Shown in pieces: positions 7,078 through 15,058 of a stretch of DNA of 64,000 bases. The notes under the pieces were generated by a model, which saw nothing but the letters and a program-made list of their open reading frames with translations, did no database searches and was not told the DNA's origin. Position numbers and translations under genes: made by a program. Origin of the DNA: Thermorudis peleae (GTDB lineage Bacteria > Chloroflexota > Chloroflexia > Thermomicrobiales > Thermomicrobiaceae); NCBI RefSeq assembly GCF_000744775.1, contig NZ_JQMP01000003.1, positions 1,364,001 through 1,428,000 of the forward strand, read 5' to 3'. Each line of letters starts with the position of its first letter. Position 1 is the stretch's first letter.

Positions 7078-8791
7078 CCGTCAGGCGTTTGACGAGTACG
7101 TTGCGCGCGAGCAGGCTCGCTGGGAGTCTCTCTGGAATGGCGACCAGTGGGTCGTTTCTGTTGGAATCAGCGAATGTAGCATTGCCAAGGGTGCTGAGGA
7201 AACCTATCGCCATCTCTCGCTCATCCTTGCTCAAGAGGGCATTCCCCATGTCCTCCGCCGTGTCGGCTGTGCTGGGTGGTGCTTCGCTGAGCCGTATGTT
7301 GAAGTGCGGGTGCCTGGCGCTCCACCGATTGTCTATGCGCAGATTACGACCGAGCGTGTTCCCGAGCTTGTCCACGCGCTGCGCCAGGGGAATCTGAAGC
7401 CGGAGTGGGCGTTGGGGGTCCGCGGGGAGCAAGGCTTCGACGGCATCCCACCGCTTCACGCGCATCCGTTTTTAGCCAAGCAGCGTCGGCTACTCTTCGC
7501 TGATGCTGGGGTCATTGACCCTGAATCCATCAGTGACTACATCGCCCGCGGTGGCTATCAAGCCTTGCGCAAGGCGCTTTTTGAAATGACGCCGGAAGAG
7601 GTTGTGGCCGAAGTCAAGGCTGCGAACCTGCGTGGTCGCGGCGGCGCGGGCTTCCCCGCTGGTATCAAGTGGGAGAGCGGCCGCCGAACTCAGGCCTGGC
7701 CCAAGTACGTCGTGGTCAATAGCCACGAGGGCGAGTTCAACGTGTACAAGGACCGGCGCTTGCTCGAATCGAACCCGCATCTTGTGCTTGAAGGCTTGAT
7801 CATCGGCTGCTATGCGCTCGAAACCCCGTATGGCTACAACTACATCGGCGGCGAACACGCACTTGCCCTCAAGCGCTTTCAGCATGCTGTTGAAGAAGCC
7901 TATGCGCTTGGCCTACTTGGCGACAACATTCTTGGCACAGGCTTTAGCTGCCATGTCCGGGTTCGAACCGGTGGTGGTGCGTACATTTGTGGCGAAGGTT
8001 CAGCCTTGATGTATGCCATCATGGGCTACCGTGGACAGCCACGCACAAAGCCACCGCGCTCTGTTGAGGAAGGTCTCTGGAAGCGCCCGACGGTGCTCAA
8101 CAACACCGAAACCTTTGCCAATGTGCCTGGCATCATTCGGAACGGTGGCAAGTGGTATGCCAGCATCGGGCCTGAGAACAGCCCGGGCACGAAACTCGTA
8201 ACGATGCAAGGCCCTCTTGTCCGCCTTGGGGTTGCCGAAATTGAAATGGGCCTCTCGCTTCGTGAGCTGATTTTTGACGTCTATGGTGGGATGCGCGAAG
8301 GCTATCGCTTTAAGGGCATTCAGATGGGCGGGGTTTCGTCTGGCCCGTTGCGCGAAGACGAGTTAGATGTCGGCGTCGATTTCGACTCGCTTGACAAAGC
8401 GGGGGTGATGCTCGGCTCTGGAGGCTTCGTCGTCTTCGACGACCGGATCTGTGCGGTCGACTTCGCACGCTTCCTGGTCGCGTTCAGTCGCTATGAGTCG
8501 TGTGCAAAGTGCAATCCGTGCCGGCTGGGCAACCCCGCGCTGCTCGAAATCCTTGACCGCATTCGCTACGGCGAGGGTCGGCCGGAGGATATCGACCTCA
8601 TCAAGGAGACCAGCAAGCACATCATCGAGCTGTCACTCTGTGGCCTTGGGCAAGTTGCACCAATGCCAGCGCTCGGCATGCTTCGGGCGTTCCCCGAAGA
8701 GTTTGAGGCCCATATCCGCGAAAAGCGGTGCCCAGCCGGTGTCTGTCCGATTGGCGAGCCGGCGGAGCTTGCTGCAGCCAGCGCTGACTAG
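7061..8791 (+). CDS. NuoF-like NADH-binding diaphorase subunit
   Basis: 577 residues, starting at the ATG after GAGGAG. Order: an N-terminal thioredoxin-like ferredoxin domain (about 1-115; SECSIAKGA and VGCAGWC, three cysteines); an FMN/NAD domain with RGRGGAGFPAGIKW and GGGAYICGEGSALMYAI; an SLBB region; and a C-terminal 4Fe-4S domain with ESCAKCNPCRLG and a distal cysteine. It ends in KRCPAGVCPIG. The fused N-terminal domain is typical of HoxF, HndC and FdsB proteins rather than plain NuoF. In the NADH loop the common GEE reads GEG. Coupled to the NuoE-like gene; the electron partner is not in the window. Confidence 0.93.
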   Translation: MERLSSRQAFDEYVAREQARWESLWNGDQWVVSVGISECSIAKGAEETYRHLSLILAQEGIPHVLRRVGCAGWCFAEPYVEVRVPGAPPIVYAQITTERVPELVHALRQGNLKPEWALGVRGEQGFDGIPPLHAHPFLAKQRRLLFADAGVIDPESISDYIARGGYQALRKALFEMTPEEVVAEVKAANLRGRGGAGFPAGIKWESGRRTQAWPKYVVVNSHEGEFNVYKDRRLLESNPHLVLEGLIIGCYALETPYGYNYIGGEHALALKRFQHAVEEAYALGLLGDNILGTGFSCHVRVRTGGGAYICGEGSALMYAIMGYRGQPRTKPPRSVEEGLWKRPTVLNNTETFANVPGIIRNGGKWYASIGPENSPGTKLVTMQGPLVRLGVAEIEMGLSLRELIFDVYGGMREGYRFKGIQMGGVSSGPLREDELDVGVDFDSLDKAGVMLGSGGFVVFDDRICAVDFARFLVAFSRYESCAKCNPCRLGNPALLEILDRIRYGEGRPEDIDLIKETSKHIIELSLCGLGQVAPMPALGMLRAFPEEFEAHIREKRCPAGVCPIGEPAELAAASAD

Positions 8792-8812
8792 CCACACCGC
8801 AGCGCTGGCTGC
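8774..8812. terminator. Bidirectional terminator overlapping the nuoF stop codon
   Basis: A perfect 13-base-pair inverted repeat with a 13-base loop. The left arm is inside the last codons of the NuoF-like gene and its TAG stop lies in the loop. The convergent cyclodeaminase-family gene ends 22 bases beyond the right arm. T-tracts are weak (TCTTGCC on the plus side). Confidence 0.65.
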
Positions 8813-8833
8813 TCTTGCCGCAGGCCGCGTCGC

Positions 8834-9826
8834 CTACCGGCTTAAGTCGACTTCAAGCCCGCGTCCACGCTCTTGGGCTGCGCGCACGGCATGTGCAGCA
8901 ACAATGACATCCTGCACAGCATTGCCAACGGACTTAAAGAGCGTCACCTGGTCAGCTGATTGGCGCCCAGGCGCTTGCTGCGCAGCGACGTGGCCAAGTT
9001 CGACGCGAATGTGCTCGGGGGTGATGGCACCAGCGTGCAGCGCCTTGAGGAGATCTCCGGCCTCAGCGAGTGCTGCTTCGACGTGATCGACCACAACGTA
9101 GGCTCGCTGTACTGTTGCGATGGGAATTTCCTGCATTTCTGGAGTGAACGCCCCGATTGCGTTGATATGCACACCGGGCTTCAGATCAGCGTCGTCGAAG
9201 ACCGGCTCCCGTGATGTTGTCGCTGTGCAGATGACATCAGCCTCGCGGACAGCGGCCGGGAGATCCGTTACTGCAATCACTTCGGCCTGAATCTCTGGAG
9301 CAAGCCGATGGAAACGCTCAGCGAAGCTTGCTGCGGCTGCAGGTTGTCGGTCATAGACGTAAATGCGCTCGATCGGCCGGACTGAACAGACTGCCCACGC
9401 TTGTGTCGGTCCTTGGGCACCAGCGCCGATACAGAGGAGGATGCGACTGTCTGGCCGGGCGAGCAGGTCGGTCGCAGCACCAGAGGCCGCACCGGTGCGC
9501 AACGCAGTGAGGTAGGTGCCATCGAGCAAAGCCGATGGTGCGCCCGTCGTTGGGTCAACGGCAAGGACGGCGGCGTGAATCGTTGGCAGCCCCTGCTCAC
9601 GGTTACGCGGAAAGACTGAGACGACTTTCAATCCGAGGCCGCTTACCGCTGGAACATACGCCGGCATGATCAGCGTTGTCCCCTCAGCTTCTGGCACCTC
9701 AATCGGCACCCGTAGCGGTACTGTGACGCAGCCAGCTGAAAGCTCAATAAAGACCTGCTTCATCAATGCAATGGCAACGCGCATCGGGACGAGTTCGGCA
9801 AGATCTTGCCGTGTGATGATCAGCAT
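8834..9826 (-). CDS. Ornithine cyclodeaminase / mu-crystallin family enzyme
   Basis: 330 residues. The ATG follows a near-perfect GGGAGGAA site. The protein matches the OCD/mu-crystallin family: MPAYVP and GLKVVSVFP substrate-domain motifs, TALRTGAASGAATDLLA, a Rossmann loop CIGAGAQGPTQAWAV (GxGxQG), then ADVICTATTSREPVF and HINAIGAFTPEMQE. Members include ornithine cyclodeaminase, alanine dehydrogenase and ketimine reductases; sequence alone does not decide which. No arginine, proline or siderophore genes are adjacent. A transcript divergent from the TPM gene starts in the 9827-10019 gap. Confidence 0.87.
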   Translation of the reverse strand: MLIITRQDLAELVPMRVAIALMKQVFIELSAGCVTVPLRVPIEVPEAEGTTLIMPAYVPAVSGLGLKVVSVFPRNREQGLPTIHAAVLAVDPTTGAPSALLDGTYLTALRTGAASGAATDLLARPDSRILLCIGAGAQGPTQAWAVCSVRPIERIYVYDRQPAAAASFAERFHRLAPEIQAEVIAVTDLPAAVREADVICTATTSREPVFDDADLKPGVHINAIGAFTPEMQEIPIATVQRAYVVVDHVEAALAEAGDLLKALHAGAITPEHIRVELGHVAAQQAPGRQSADQVTLFKSVGNAVQDVIVAAHAVRAAQERGRGLEVDLSR

Positions 9827-10019
9827 TTGCTTCCTCCCCGGTCGATTGATTCGCTCACATCCACGCTTGCTCGCGCTCCTCTGTGGTCGCAGTGTACCAT
9901 GGTGTTCGGGCTGATAGGCCTTTTGCTCGTCTGGGCGTGTCACCAGTGCAATACCGTATCCGGTGATGTAGCCGGCCAGCGGCATGCCGTGCATGATGCA
10001 GTGCAAGGACATGGGACGC

Positions 10020-11591
10020 ATGATACACGTGCTGCGACGTCTTGGGTTTCGCGCAGGAATGGCTGTCGGCGTTGGCTTGTGGCTGCTGATGCTCTTGCTC
10101 AACGCGATGGCAGTGGTGCATGCTGCCGATTTTGGGACCCCGATCCCTGGTCAGCATGTCTATGACCGCGCTGGTGTGCTTGATTCAGCAGCGGTGGCAG
10201 CCCTTGAAGCGCAGGCTCGGACAGTCGAACAAGCGGGCGTTCCCATCGTTGTCTACCTCCAGCGAAAGCACGCCACGTATGACGATACCGTCCGTGACGG
10301 TCGGGCACTCATGGACGCGTGGGATATCGAGTCGAAGCCGAATGCCCGCGATGGCATCGTTCTTTTCCTCAACCTTGAACCGAATGATCCGAAGCACGGG
10401 CAATTTGCAATCATCGCTGGAAAGACACTCGTTGATCGGCGAATGCTTTCGCAAAGCCGTCTCAATCGCATCGCTACCTCGATGCGCGGCACGTTGCAGT
10501 CTGGCGATCTCGCCAACGGGATCGCTGTTGGCTTGCAAGCGGTTGCGGCTGATCTCGCAGCTGGGCCAGAACCACCAGGTCGACTGGAACAATTCGCCTC
10601 TCGCTTTGCTGTTCCATTGAGTGTGCTGAGTTGTGCTACGAGTGCTGCTCTTGCGCTCTGGACCCTCCTCCATTCCCCGCGCCAGTCACGCTTGCCGACC
10701 CCAACGGTGCAACGTCCTGACAATTTGCCGCCTGCTCTTGCCGGTGCACTCGTGGCCGGGCGAATACACACACGGCAGCTGTTTGAAGCAACAATCCTCG
10801 ATCTTGCGCGTCGCGGTGCACTGGCTGTTGAGCCAGTGGATGCTTCGCAGCCTTCGCACGGTGTGCAGATCCGTTTACGCAACAAGAGGAAGGTCTCCAC
10901 GGCGCCATTTGAGCAAGAAGTCTGGAAGATGCTTGAGCGCGAAGCTAGCGATGGCGTTGTCACTCGTGATCGGATACGTCGGCTTCTTCTTAACATCGGC
11001 CAATTCCGTACACTTCTCCGCGATGAATTGTTATCGCGACGGTGGTTTGATCCGACAGCTTCCCGTCGACGTCATTGGTTGCTCGCGGGCGTCATGCTCG
11101 AAACGCTTCTCAGCGTTGTTGCATTGGTGTTCCTCTTTATCGGTCAGCCGTGGGGAATCTTTCTGAATCTCGCTGTTGCTCTCCTCATTGTCATTCCGAG
11201 TGTGGTCGCCTTTGTTCTTGCTGTAGCAATGCCAGAGATAAGCACGCTCGGCGAGGTAGCTGCCGTACCCTGGCGGGCCTACCGTATGGGCTTACTTCGC
11301 GCTTGGCGTCATCCAGAGATTGACATCGATCTTGATGAGGCTCTTCCCTATGCTGTTGCGCTTAATGCGACACACGGGTTGAATAAGCGCCTGCAGGAGG
11401 CGAGCAAGCACGGATATTCTCCCGCCTGGTTTTTGCGTCCAGCGCCAGGCGACGACGGCTTCTCCCCTGGCTTCTACCCGTACTGGGTCACCTGGCACTC
11501 GAGTTTCTCCCCAGCGGGAAGTAGCGGTGCCGGGGGTGGAGTCTCCGGCGGTGCTTCAGCTGGCAGCGGCTCAGCCGGCGGCAGCTTCTAG
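10020..11591 (+). CDS. TPM-domain membrane protein with Gly/Ser-rich tail
   Basis: About 523 residues. A signal peptide (about 1-36, ending near VVHAA) is followed by a TPM domain (about 45-185; YDRAGVLDS, VVYLQRKHATYDD, GIVLFLNLEPND). Then come a membrane helix around 205-225, a soluble region, and two close helices (LLAGVMLETLLSVVALVFLF and AVALLIVIPSVVAFVLAVAM). It ends in a Gly/Ser/Ala-rich tail (GGGVSGG...GSAGGSF). This TPM plus DUF2207-like layout is common in Gram-positive and Chloroflexota proteins of unclear function. The exact ATG (10011 or 10020) is uncertain because AAGGAC at 10005-10010 fits neither ideally. Confidence 0.85.
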   Translation: MIHVLRRLGFRAGMAVGVGLWLLMLLLNAMAVVHAADFGTPIPGQHVYDRAGVLDSAAVAALEAQARTVEQAGVPIVVYLQRKHATYDDTVRDGRALMDAWDIESKPNARDGIVLFLNLEPNDPKHGQFAIIAGKTLVDRRMLSQSRLNRIATSMRGTLQSGDLANGIAVGLQAVAADLAAGPEPPGRLEQFASRFAVPLSVLSCATSAALALWTLLHSPRQSRLPTPTVQRPDNLPPALAGALVAGRIHTRQLFEATILDLARRGALAVEPVDASQPSHGVQIRLRNKRKVSTAPFEQEVWKMLEREASDGVVTRDRIRRLLLNIGQFRTLLRDELLSRRWFDPTASRRRHWLLAGVMLETLLSVVALVFLFIGQPWGIFLNLAVALLIVIPSVVAFVLAVAMPEISTLGEVAAVPWRAYRMGLLRAWRHPEIDIDLDEALPYAVALNATHGLNKRLQEASKHGYSPAWFLRPAPGDDGFSPGFYPYWVTWHSSFSPAGSSGAGGGVSGGASAGSGSAGGSF

Positions 11592-11940
11592 CAGCCTTGA
11601 CGCCATGCGGCCCCTTCGCTATCGTTGGACTGATGACGGTGGCACCTGGGAGTGAGGAGGAATGCGCCAACACGTGTGCCGCTTCTCCCATGTGAGCCGG
11701 ATGTGCAGTCCTGTTCCCCCATGCGCCTCAATGGTCGGGGTCTATTCCTTCTGGCCCCGAATTTGTGAGTGTACCCCTTCCTCCTAACTAGTGCCCGCGT
11801 CGCGCGGTGAATTTTCTCGGATCCTGCGCTAAACGCGCCATTGTCTGTGTCGAACGCCTGTAGTTGGTACGTGGCGTGTCTCTGCCATGTGCGGCACGTC
11901 GCACTGGCATAGGCGAAACGAGGAAGGGGTCAACACACCG
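11592..11940. other. 349-base intergenic region, no gene found
   Basis: Neither strand has a convincing reading frame or ribosome site until the GAGGAAGGGG before 11941. Apart from the hairpin at 11735-11760 I see no recognised element. I looked for TPP and cobalamin riboswitch cores because the next gene is an NMT1/SsuA-type transporter and found neither. Confidence 0.5.
11735..11760 (+). terminator. Possible terminator after the TPM gene
   Basis: A six-base-pair GC stem (TCGGGG / CCCCGA, extendable by a wobble pair) with a 14-base loop, followed by ATTTGTG. It lies 143 bases after the TPM stop codon. The U-tract is weak. Confidence 0.35.
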
Positions 11941-13050
11941 ATGGTTCCTGAAAGGAAGCTGACACGGCGAACGTTCCTGCACGCCGTTCTTGGCGTTGGT
12001 GCAACCGGCATCCTTGCCAGTTGTGGAGGGGCTGCCAACTCATCTCAGCTCACGCCGACGCCTCTCACCCGTGCGAGCACGCCGACGGTAGCCCAAACGG
12101 GCTCCCTGTCAACGCCAGCCGTCAAGACGTCGTCCAAGCTTGACGTCTTGCGCTTGGACTATGCCTACTATAACCCCGTTAGTCTTGTCTTGAAGCGCCA
12201 AGGCTGGGTTGAGCAGGAGTTCAGTCGCGATGGCACGCGTGTTGAGTGGGTCTTGAGCCTTGGAAGCAATAAAGCCAATGAATTTACGGCAAGCGGCACC
12301 GTACATTTTGGTTCGACCGGTGGGAGTGCGGCGCTGCTTGCGCGGGCAAACGGTGTTCCACTCAAAACCGTCTGGATTTATGCTCAGCCGGAATGGACAG
12401 CTCTGGTTGAGCGCCGTGATGGGGCGTTCAGTTCGCCAAGCGACCTCAAGGGCAAGAAAGTTGCAGCGACGCGCGGCACCGATCCGTGGTTCTTCCTCCT
12501 GCGCTCGCTCGATAGTGTCGGACTCTCATCGCAGGATCTCACGATTGTGCAACTCCAACATCCGGATGGTGAGCAAGCGCTCCTGCGCGGCGACGTTGAT
12601 GCGTGGGCCGGCCTCGATCCGCATATGGCACATGCTGAACTGACGGCTGGCGCTCGCCTTTTCTTCCGCCATCGCGACTGGAATACCTATGGGACGCTCA
12701 ATGTCTTGGAGTCGTTTCTCAACGCGCATCCTGACGTTGTTGAACGCGTGCTTGTCCTCTACGAGCGCGGTCGTCAATGGGCGCTCGCCCATCAAGAGGA
12801 TCTTGCTCAGATCCTCGCTGATGAGGCAAAGCTAAATCTTGACATTGCCCGCAAAGTGCTCACGGAGCGAACGGCCTTCCCCGATCCCACTCCCGGTGAT
12901 ACCCAGCGCCAAGTGCTCGCGCAGATTTTGCCGCTTATCCGCAAGGAGAATCTTGTGCAGGCCGGAGCTGACCTTGACCGCGCACTCGCCACGCTCCTTG
13001 AGCCAAGCGTTGCGCAACGTGCGCTTGCTCAGGCGAAAGGAGGGCAATGA
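11941..13050 (+). CDS. SsuA/NMT1-type ABC substrate-binding lipoprotein (Tat signal)
   Basis: 369 residues. The signal sequence carries a twin-arginine motif (LTRRTFLHAV) and a lipobox (LASC, Cys near residue 29), followed by a Ser/Thr/Pro linker, so a Tat-exported, lipid-anchored protein is likely. The mature part resembles periplasmic aliphatic sulfonate/taurine/nitrate or THI5-like binding proteins: LRLDYAYYNPVSLVLKRQGW, FGSTGGSAALLARANG, LKGKKVAATRGTDPWFFL and VDAWAGLDPHMA. The permease gene overlaps its stop by four bases (ATGA). Substrate is not determinable; sulfonate, nitrate and pyrimidine-type ligands are all possible. Confidence 0.9.
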   Translation: MVPERKLTRRTFLHAVLGVGATGILASCGGAANSSQLTPTPLTRASTPTVAQTGSLSTPAVKTSSKLDVLRLDYAYYNPVSLVLKRQGWVEQEFSRDGTRVEWVLSLGSNKANEFTASGTVHFGSTGGSAALLARANGVPLKTVWIYAQPEWTALVERRDGAFSSPSDLKGKKVAATRGTDPWFFLLRSLDSVGLSSQDLTIVQLQHPDGEQALLRGDVDAWAGLDPHMAHAELTAGARLFFRHRDWNTYGTLNVLESFLNAHPDVVERVLVLYERGRQWALAHQEDLAQILADEAKLNLDIARKVLTERTAFPDPTPGDTQRQVLAQILPLIRKENLVQAGADLDRALATLLEPSVAQRALAQAKGGQ

Positions 13051-13910
13051 TGGTCTCGGTACGAGCCGTGAGCCGTCAACAGCGGCTCACGGCCGCCTCT
13101 CGCACTCCTCGAGCACAGGTGAGATGGCAAAAGGTTGGACACTGGCTTTTGCCGTGGCTCATCCCGCTTGGTGGATTGGTCCTCTGGTGGGTTGCCGTTA
13201 CGTCCGGCTGGATTCAGCCTTACCAATTGCCCTTACCAACGACGATTCTCCGGACGTTCATCGATCTCGTCATCCATGGCGAACTCGCTCGGCATATGCA
13301 GGCAACACTGCAACGACTGGCTGTCGGCTATATCCTCGGCGCTGTCTTCGGCGTTGCCCTCGGGATGCTTGCCGGCATGTCAAAAACGATTCGGCGAGCT
13401 GTTGATCCAACAATACAAGGCGTTCGAGCAGTACCGTCGCTGGCATGGGTACCGCTCTTTCTCCTCTGGTTTGGAATCGGCGAACGGGCGCGTGTCTTGC
13501 TCATCGCGCTTGGAGTCTTTTTACCAGTGTATTTCAACACATTGGCTGGTGTCGGCGGTGTCGATTGGCGTCTTGTTGAAGTGGGGTATGTATATCGGCT
13601 GGGGCGATGGAAGATTCTGCGAACGATTCTGCTGCCCGGGGCACTACCAGGGATTCTGACAGGCCTGCGTTCGGGGTTAAGCCTTGGCTGGATGTTTGTC
13701 GTTGCCGCGGAGTTGCTTGCTGCCAGCACGGGCCTTGGCTTTTTGCTCGTTGAGGGACAGTCAACAATGCGACCCGATCGGGTCATCGTTGCCCTCTTGC
13801 TCTTCGCCATCCTTGGACGGTTCAGCGACGCACTCCTTGGGGCGGTTGAGCACGCGCTTTTGCAATGGCGTGAGACGGTTGCGACTGCCGGACAGGAGGA
13901 AGGTTCCTAA
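13047..13910 (+). CDS. SsuC/TauC-like ABC transporter permease
   Basis: 287 residues with about six membrane helices, starting after a hydrophilic N-terminus at GHWLLPWLIPLGGLVLWWVAV. The BPD_transp_1 domain spans about 80-270 and holds the EAA-type coupling loop (EVGYVYRLGRWKILRTILLPGALPGI in pattern). VRAVPSLAWVPLFLLWFGIGE is typical of SsuC, TauC and NrtB permeases. It overlaps the binding-protein gene by four bases and its last base is the first base of the ATPase start, so all three are translated together. Confidence 0.94.
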   Translation: MMVSVRAVSRQQRLTAASRTPRAQVRWQKVGHWLLPWLIPLGGLVLWWVAVTSGWIQPYQLPLPTTILRTFIDLVIHGELARHMQATLQRLAVGYILGAVFGVALGMLAGMSKTIRRAVDPTIQGVRAVPSLAWVPLFLLWFGIGERARVLLIALGVFLPVYFNTLAGVGGVDWRLVEVGYVYRLGRWKILRTILLPGALPGILTGLRSGLSLGWMFVVAAELLAASTGLGFLLVEGQSTMRPDRVIVALLLFAILGRFSDALLGAVEHALLQWRETVATAGQEEGS

Positions 13911-14731
13911 TGCCAGGAGCGGCCTTTACCGTAACACACGTCAGCGTAGCGTTTCAGGGCCAGCCCGTCCTTCAGGATGTCAGTCTTGAAGCAGCGCCGG
14001 GGGAGTTTCTGGCGGTTGTCGGGGCAAGCGGAATTGGTAAGACAACGCTGTTGCGATTGCTTGCCCAGATGGTGGCTCCTTCGGAAGGCTCTGTGCAGTT
14101 CTCACACGATGCAGCAGTTGGTGCTGTAGCACCACAAACCGCTATTGTCTTTCAAGAGCCGCGGCTATTGCCGTGGCTGCGGGTCTGGCAGAACGTTGCG
14201 CTTGTTGCTCCGGGGAAGACAGCTGACGAACGCCGTCGCCAGGCCGTGGCGGCGCTTGAGACGGTTGGTCTGCCACCAGAGTCGTTCTCGGCGTGGCCCC
14301 GGCAGCTTTCGGGCGGCATGGCACAACGGGTGGCGCTTGCTCGTGCGCTGGTGACTGCTCCGTCACTCCTGCTGCTCGATGAGCCCTTTAGTGCAGTTGA
14401 TGCGCTAACACGCTTGCGTCTCCAAGATTACGTGCTTGACCTTTGGCAACGCTACGCCTTTACCGTCGTGCTCGTTACCCACGATGTTGATGAGGCAGTC
14501 TACCTTGCTGACCGTGTTGTCCTGTTGGCAGGCCGACCAGCTGGAGTCCATGCGGTCTTCCCGATTCCGCTGCCACGCCCGCGGAGCCGCAGCGATCCTG
14601 CGCTTGCGCTGCTTCGTGGCCAGGTGTTATCGGCACTGGATCAGTCGCTGGTGCAGCATGACGCTCTGGATCAGGCGTTGTCGTCTCGTGAAGAGAATGT
14701 TCCATCGGGGATCGGCAGTGCAGTGTCTTGA
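13910..14731 (+). CDS. SsuB/TauB-like ABC transporter ATPase
   Basis: 273 residues. Walker A GASGIGKTTLL, Q-loop around FQEPRLLPWLRVWQNVAL, signature LSGGMAQRVALARAL, Walker B LLLLDEPFSAVD, and H-loop VTHDVDEAVYLADRVV. The WLRVWQNV segment after the Q-loop is typical of the nitrate/sulfonate/taurine ATPase group. The start codon shares one base with the permease stop (TAATG). It completes the importer that begins at 11941. Confidence 0.95.
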   Translation: MPGAAFTVTHVSVAFQGQPVLQDVSLEAAPGEFLAVVGASGIGKTTLLRLLAQMVAPSEGSVQFSHDAAVGAVAPQTAIVFQEPRLLPWLRVWQNVALVAPGKTADERRRQAVAALETVGLPPESFSAWPRQLSGGMAQRVALARALVTAPSLLLLDEPFSAVDALTRLRLQDYVLDLWQRYAFTVVLVTHDVDEAVYLADRVVLLAGRPAGVHAVFPIPLPRPRSRSDPALALLRGQVLSALDQSLVQHDALDQALSSREENVPSGIGSAVS

Positions 14732-14757
14732 CGCCGCAGGGGACAGTGTGGCATATT
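14728..14757 (+). promoter_or_regulatory. Probable promoter of the tRNA-Asn gene
   Basis: TTGACG (14728-14733), an 18-base spacer and CATATT (14752-14757). The -35 overlaps the last codons and stop of the ATPase gene. Predicted start is near 14764, about 19 bases before the mature tRNA. Confidence 0.45.
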
Positions 14758-14782
14758 CTTATCCGCGACAATGCAAGAACGT

Positions 14783-14854
14783 TCCCCGATAGCTCAACGG
14801 TAGAGCAGGCGGCTGTTAACCGCAAGGTTGCAGGTTCGAATCCTGCTCGGGGAG
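14783..14854 (+). tRNA. tRNA-Asn (anticodon GTT)
   Basis: A complete 72-base cloverleaf. The 7-bp acceptor stem is TCCCCGA/TCGGGGA, the D arm is GCTC...GAGC, the anticodon loop is CTGTTAA with GTT at positions 34-36, the T arm is GCAGG-TTCGAAT-CCTGC, and the discriminator is G. CCA is not encoded and must be added. The outermost anticodon-stem pair (27-43) reads G-A, a mismatch. No other tRNA is nearby. Confidence 0.95.
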
Positions 14855-15058
14855 CTTTTCTTTACCCCCTTTCACGTTCTCACGTGCGCTGCCTTGTCTG
14901 CCCGATGCTGTTTCCTCTTTACCCTTCGCATTTTCTCAGCTGCTTTCTTCAACCTGGTGCTGACGGCATGGGGGAACCTTCCGTGCTCGCTGATGAGTAC
15001 TTAGGAGTAAGGCAGCGCGTCTCTGATCCACACTGCATCTCGCTCGGCTCTCGTGCTG
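14855..15058. other. Intergenic region between tRNA-Asn and mutL
   Basis: A pyrimidine-rich stretch (CTTTTCTTTACCCCCTTTC) directly follows the tRNA and may help end its transcript. No convincing gene or stable stem is seen in the remaining ~180 bases. Confidence 0.4.

Noticed and set aside
11592-11940. Possible TPP or cobalamin riboswitch before the SsuA/NMT1-type gene
   Set aside because: The conserved core sequences of these riboswitches were looked for by eye and not found.
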